A stretch of 64,000 nt of DNA, taken from positions 7,874,001 to 7,938,000 of the forward strand of contig OZ234498.1 of NCBI GenBank assembly GCA_965153455.1, read 5' to 3'. This document shows positions 63,883 to 64,000 of this stretch, one piece after another. The position numbers were made by a program, and so were the translations under genes. The stretch's first letter is position 1. The number at the start of each line of letters is the position of its first letter. The notes under the pieces are model-generated. The model searched no databases and was not told the DNA's origin. It worked only from the letters and a program-made list of their open reading frames with translations. This DNA comes from Sphagnum compactum (lineage: Eukaryota; Bryophyta; Sphagnopsida; Sphagnales).

Positions 63883-64000
63883 GGAAGAACTTGAACCAGG
63901 GATGTTGCCCCCATTTTAAACAAGCTCAGGTTCAGGTTCTGTTTTGTTTTGTAGTTACTAGTGGGTACCCGTGACCTTCGGACACTGTGAAATCCCCCGG

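Larger units (their letters stand above)
54388..64000. other. Intergenic, no gene found
   Basis: Open frames are short and unrelated to anything I recognise, and no splice-linked coding is visible. Contents: microsatellites (57290-57340 GCTC/ACTC; 57601-57650 CAGA/GA; 58290-58340 and 62648-62680 ATCC/GGAT; 63660-63680 GA; 63760-63782 GTGA), a MITE, two tandem duplications, a mariner-like scrap, telomere-like CCCTAAACCCTAAA (62165-62230), T24 at 62752-62775 and C18 at 63865-63882. Confidence 0.65.

Overview
The window is nuclear DNA of a plant. Every gene I could model is split by GT-AG spliceosomal introns with consistent phases. The recognisable products are plant-type: sucrose-phosphate synthase, a SUVR3-type SET protein, and a MOC1-type chloroplast Holliday-junction resolvase. 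The Arabidopsis-type telomere motif TTTAGGG/CCCTAAA occurs as short interstitial tracts beside several genes. The species cannot be read from the sequence. AT-rich repeat deserts and long homopolymers would suit a non-seed land plant, but that is a guess.

Layout. 1-3000: AT-rich repeats. 3.4-10.1 kb, + strand: a 17-exon gene for a coiled-coil protein of about 1124 residues. 10.1-13.8 kb: spacer between convergent genes, with a 23-base C run. 13.76-15.13 kb, - strand: RPL26 (uL24) in 4 exons, with telo-box-rich tandem repeats upstream. 16-19.5 kb: AT-rich repeats and a hAT transposase scrap. 19.6-28.1 kb, + strand: a complete sucrose-phosphate synthase gene (14 coding exons, 1078 aa, intron in the 5' leader). 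28.68-31.25 kb, - strand and convergent with it: a SUVR3-like histone methyltransferase (510 aa). 31.3-50.5 kb: a transposon desert. 51.1-54.4 kb, + strand: a 45-residue membrane-protein ORF, then only 8 bases later a MOC1-like resolvase locus that carries an in-frame TGA and lacks a recognisable last exon. 54.4-64 kb: no gene found; MITEs, microsatellites, tandem duplications and a Tc1/mariner scrap.

The desert can be resolved partly into elements with ends: a deletion-derived LTR retrotransposon with an initiator-Met primer-binding site; a decayed hAT transposase; a 2.8-kb non-autonomous CACTA element (3-bp target duplication) built around a 25-bp minisatellite; a 4.0-kb hAT element with YARNG ends and a 7/8 target duplication; tRNA-like SINE remnants; and a long-arm foldback element.

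The genes do not form a pathway. They are a chance run of housekeeping genes (translation, sucrose synthesis, chromatin, plastid DNA segregation). The strongest leads are the two-ORF arrangement at MOC1 and its CpG-transition-like lesions, a decaying tandem exon duplicate in the coiled-coil gene, and three near-perfect snap-back repeats inside introns of RPL26 and SPS.
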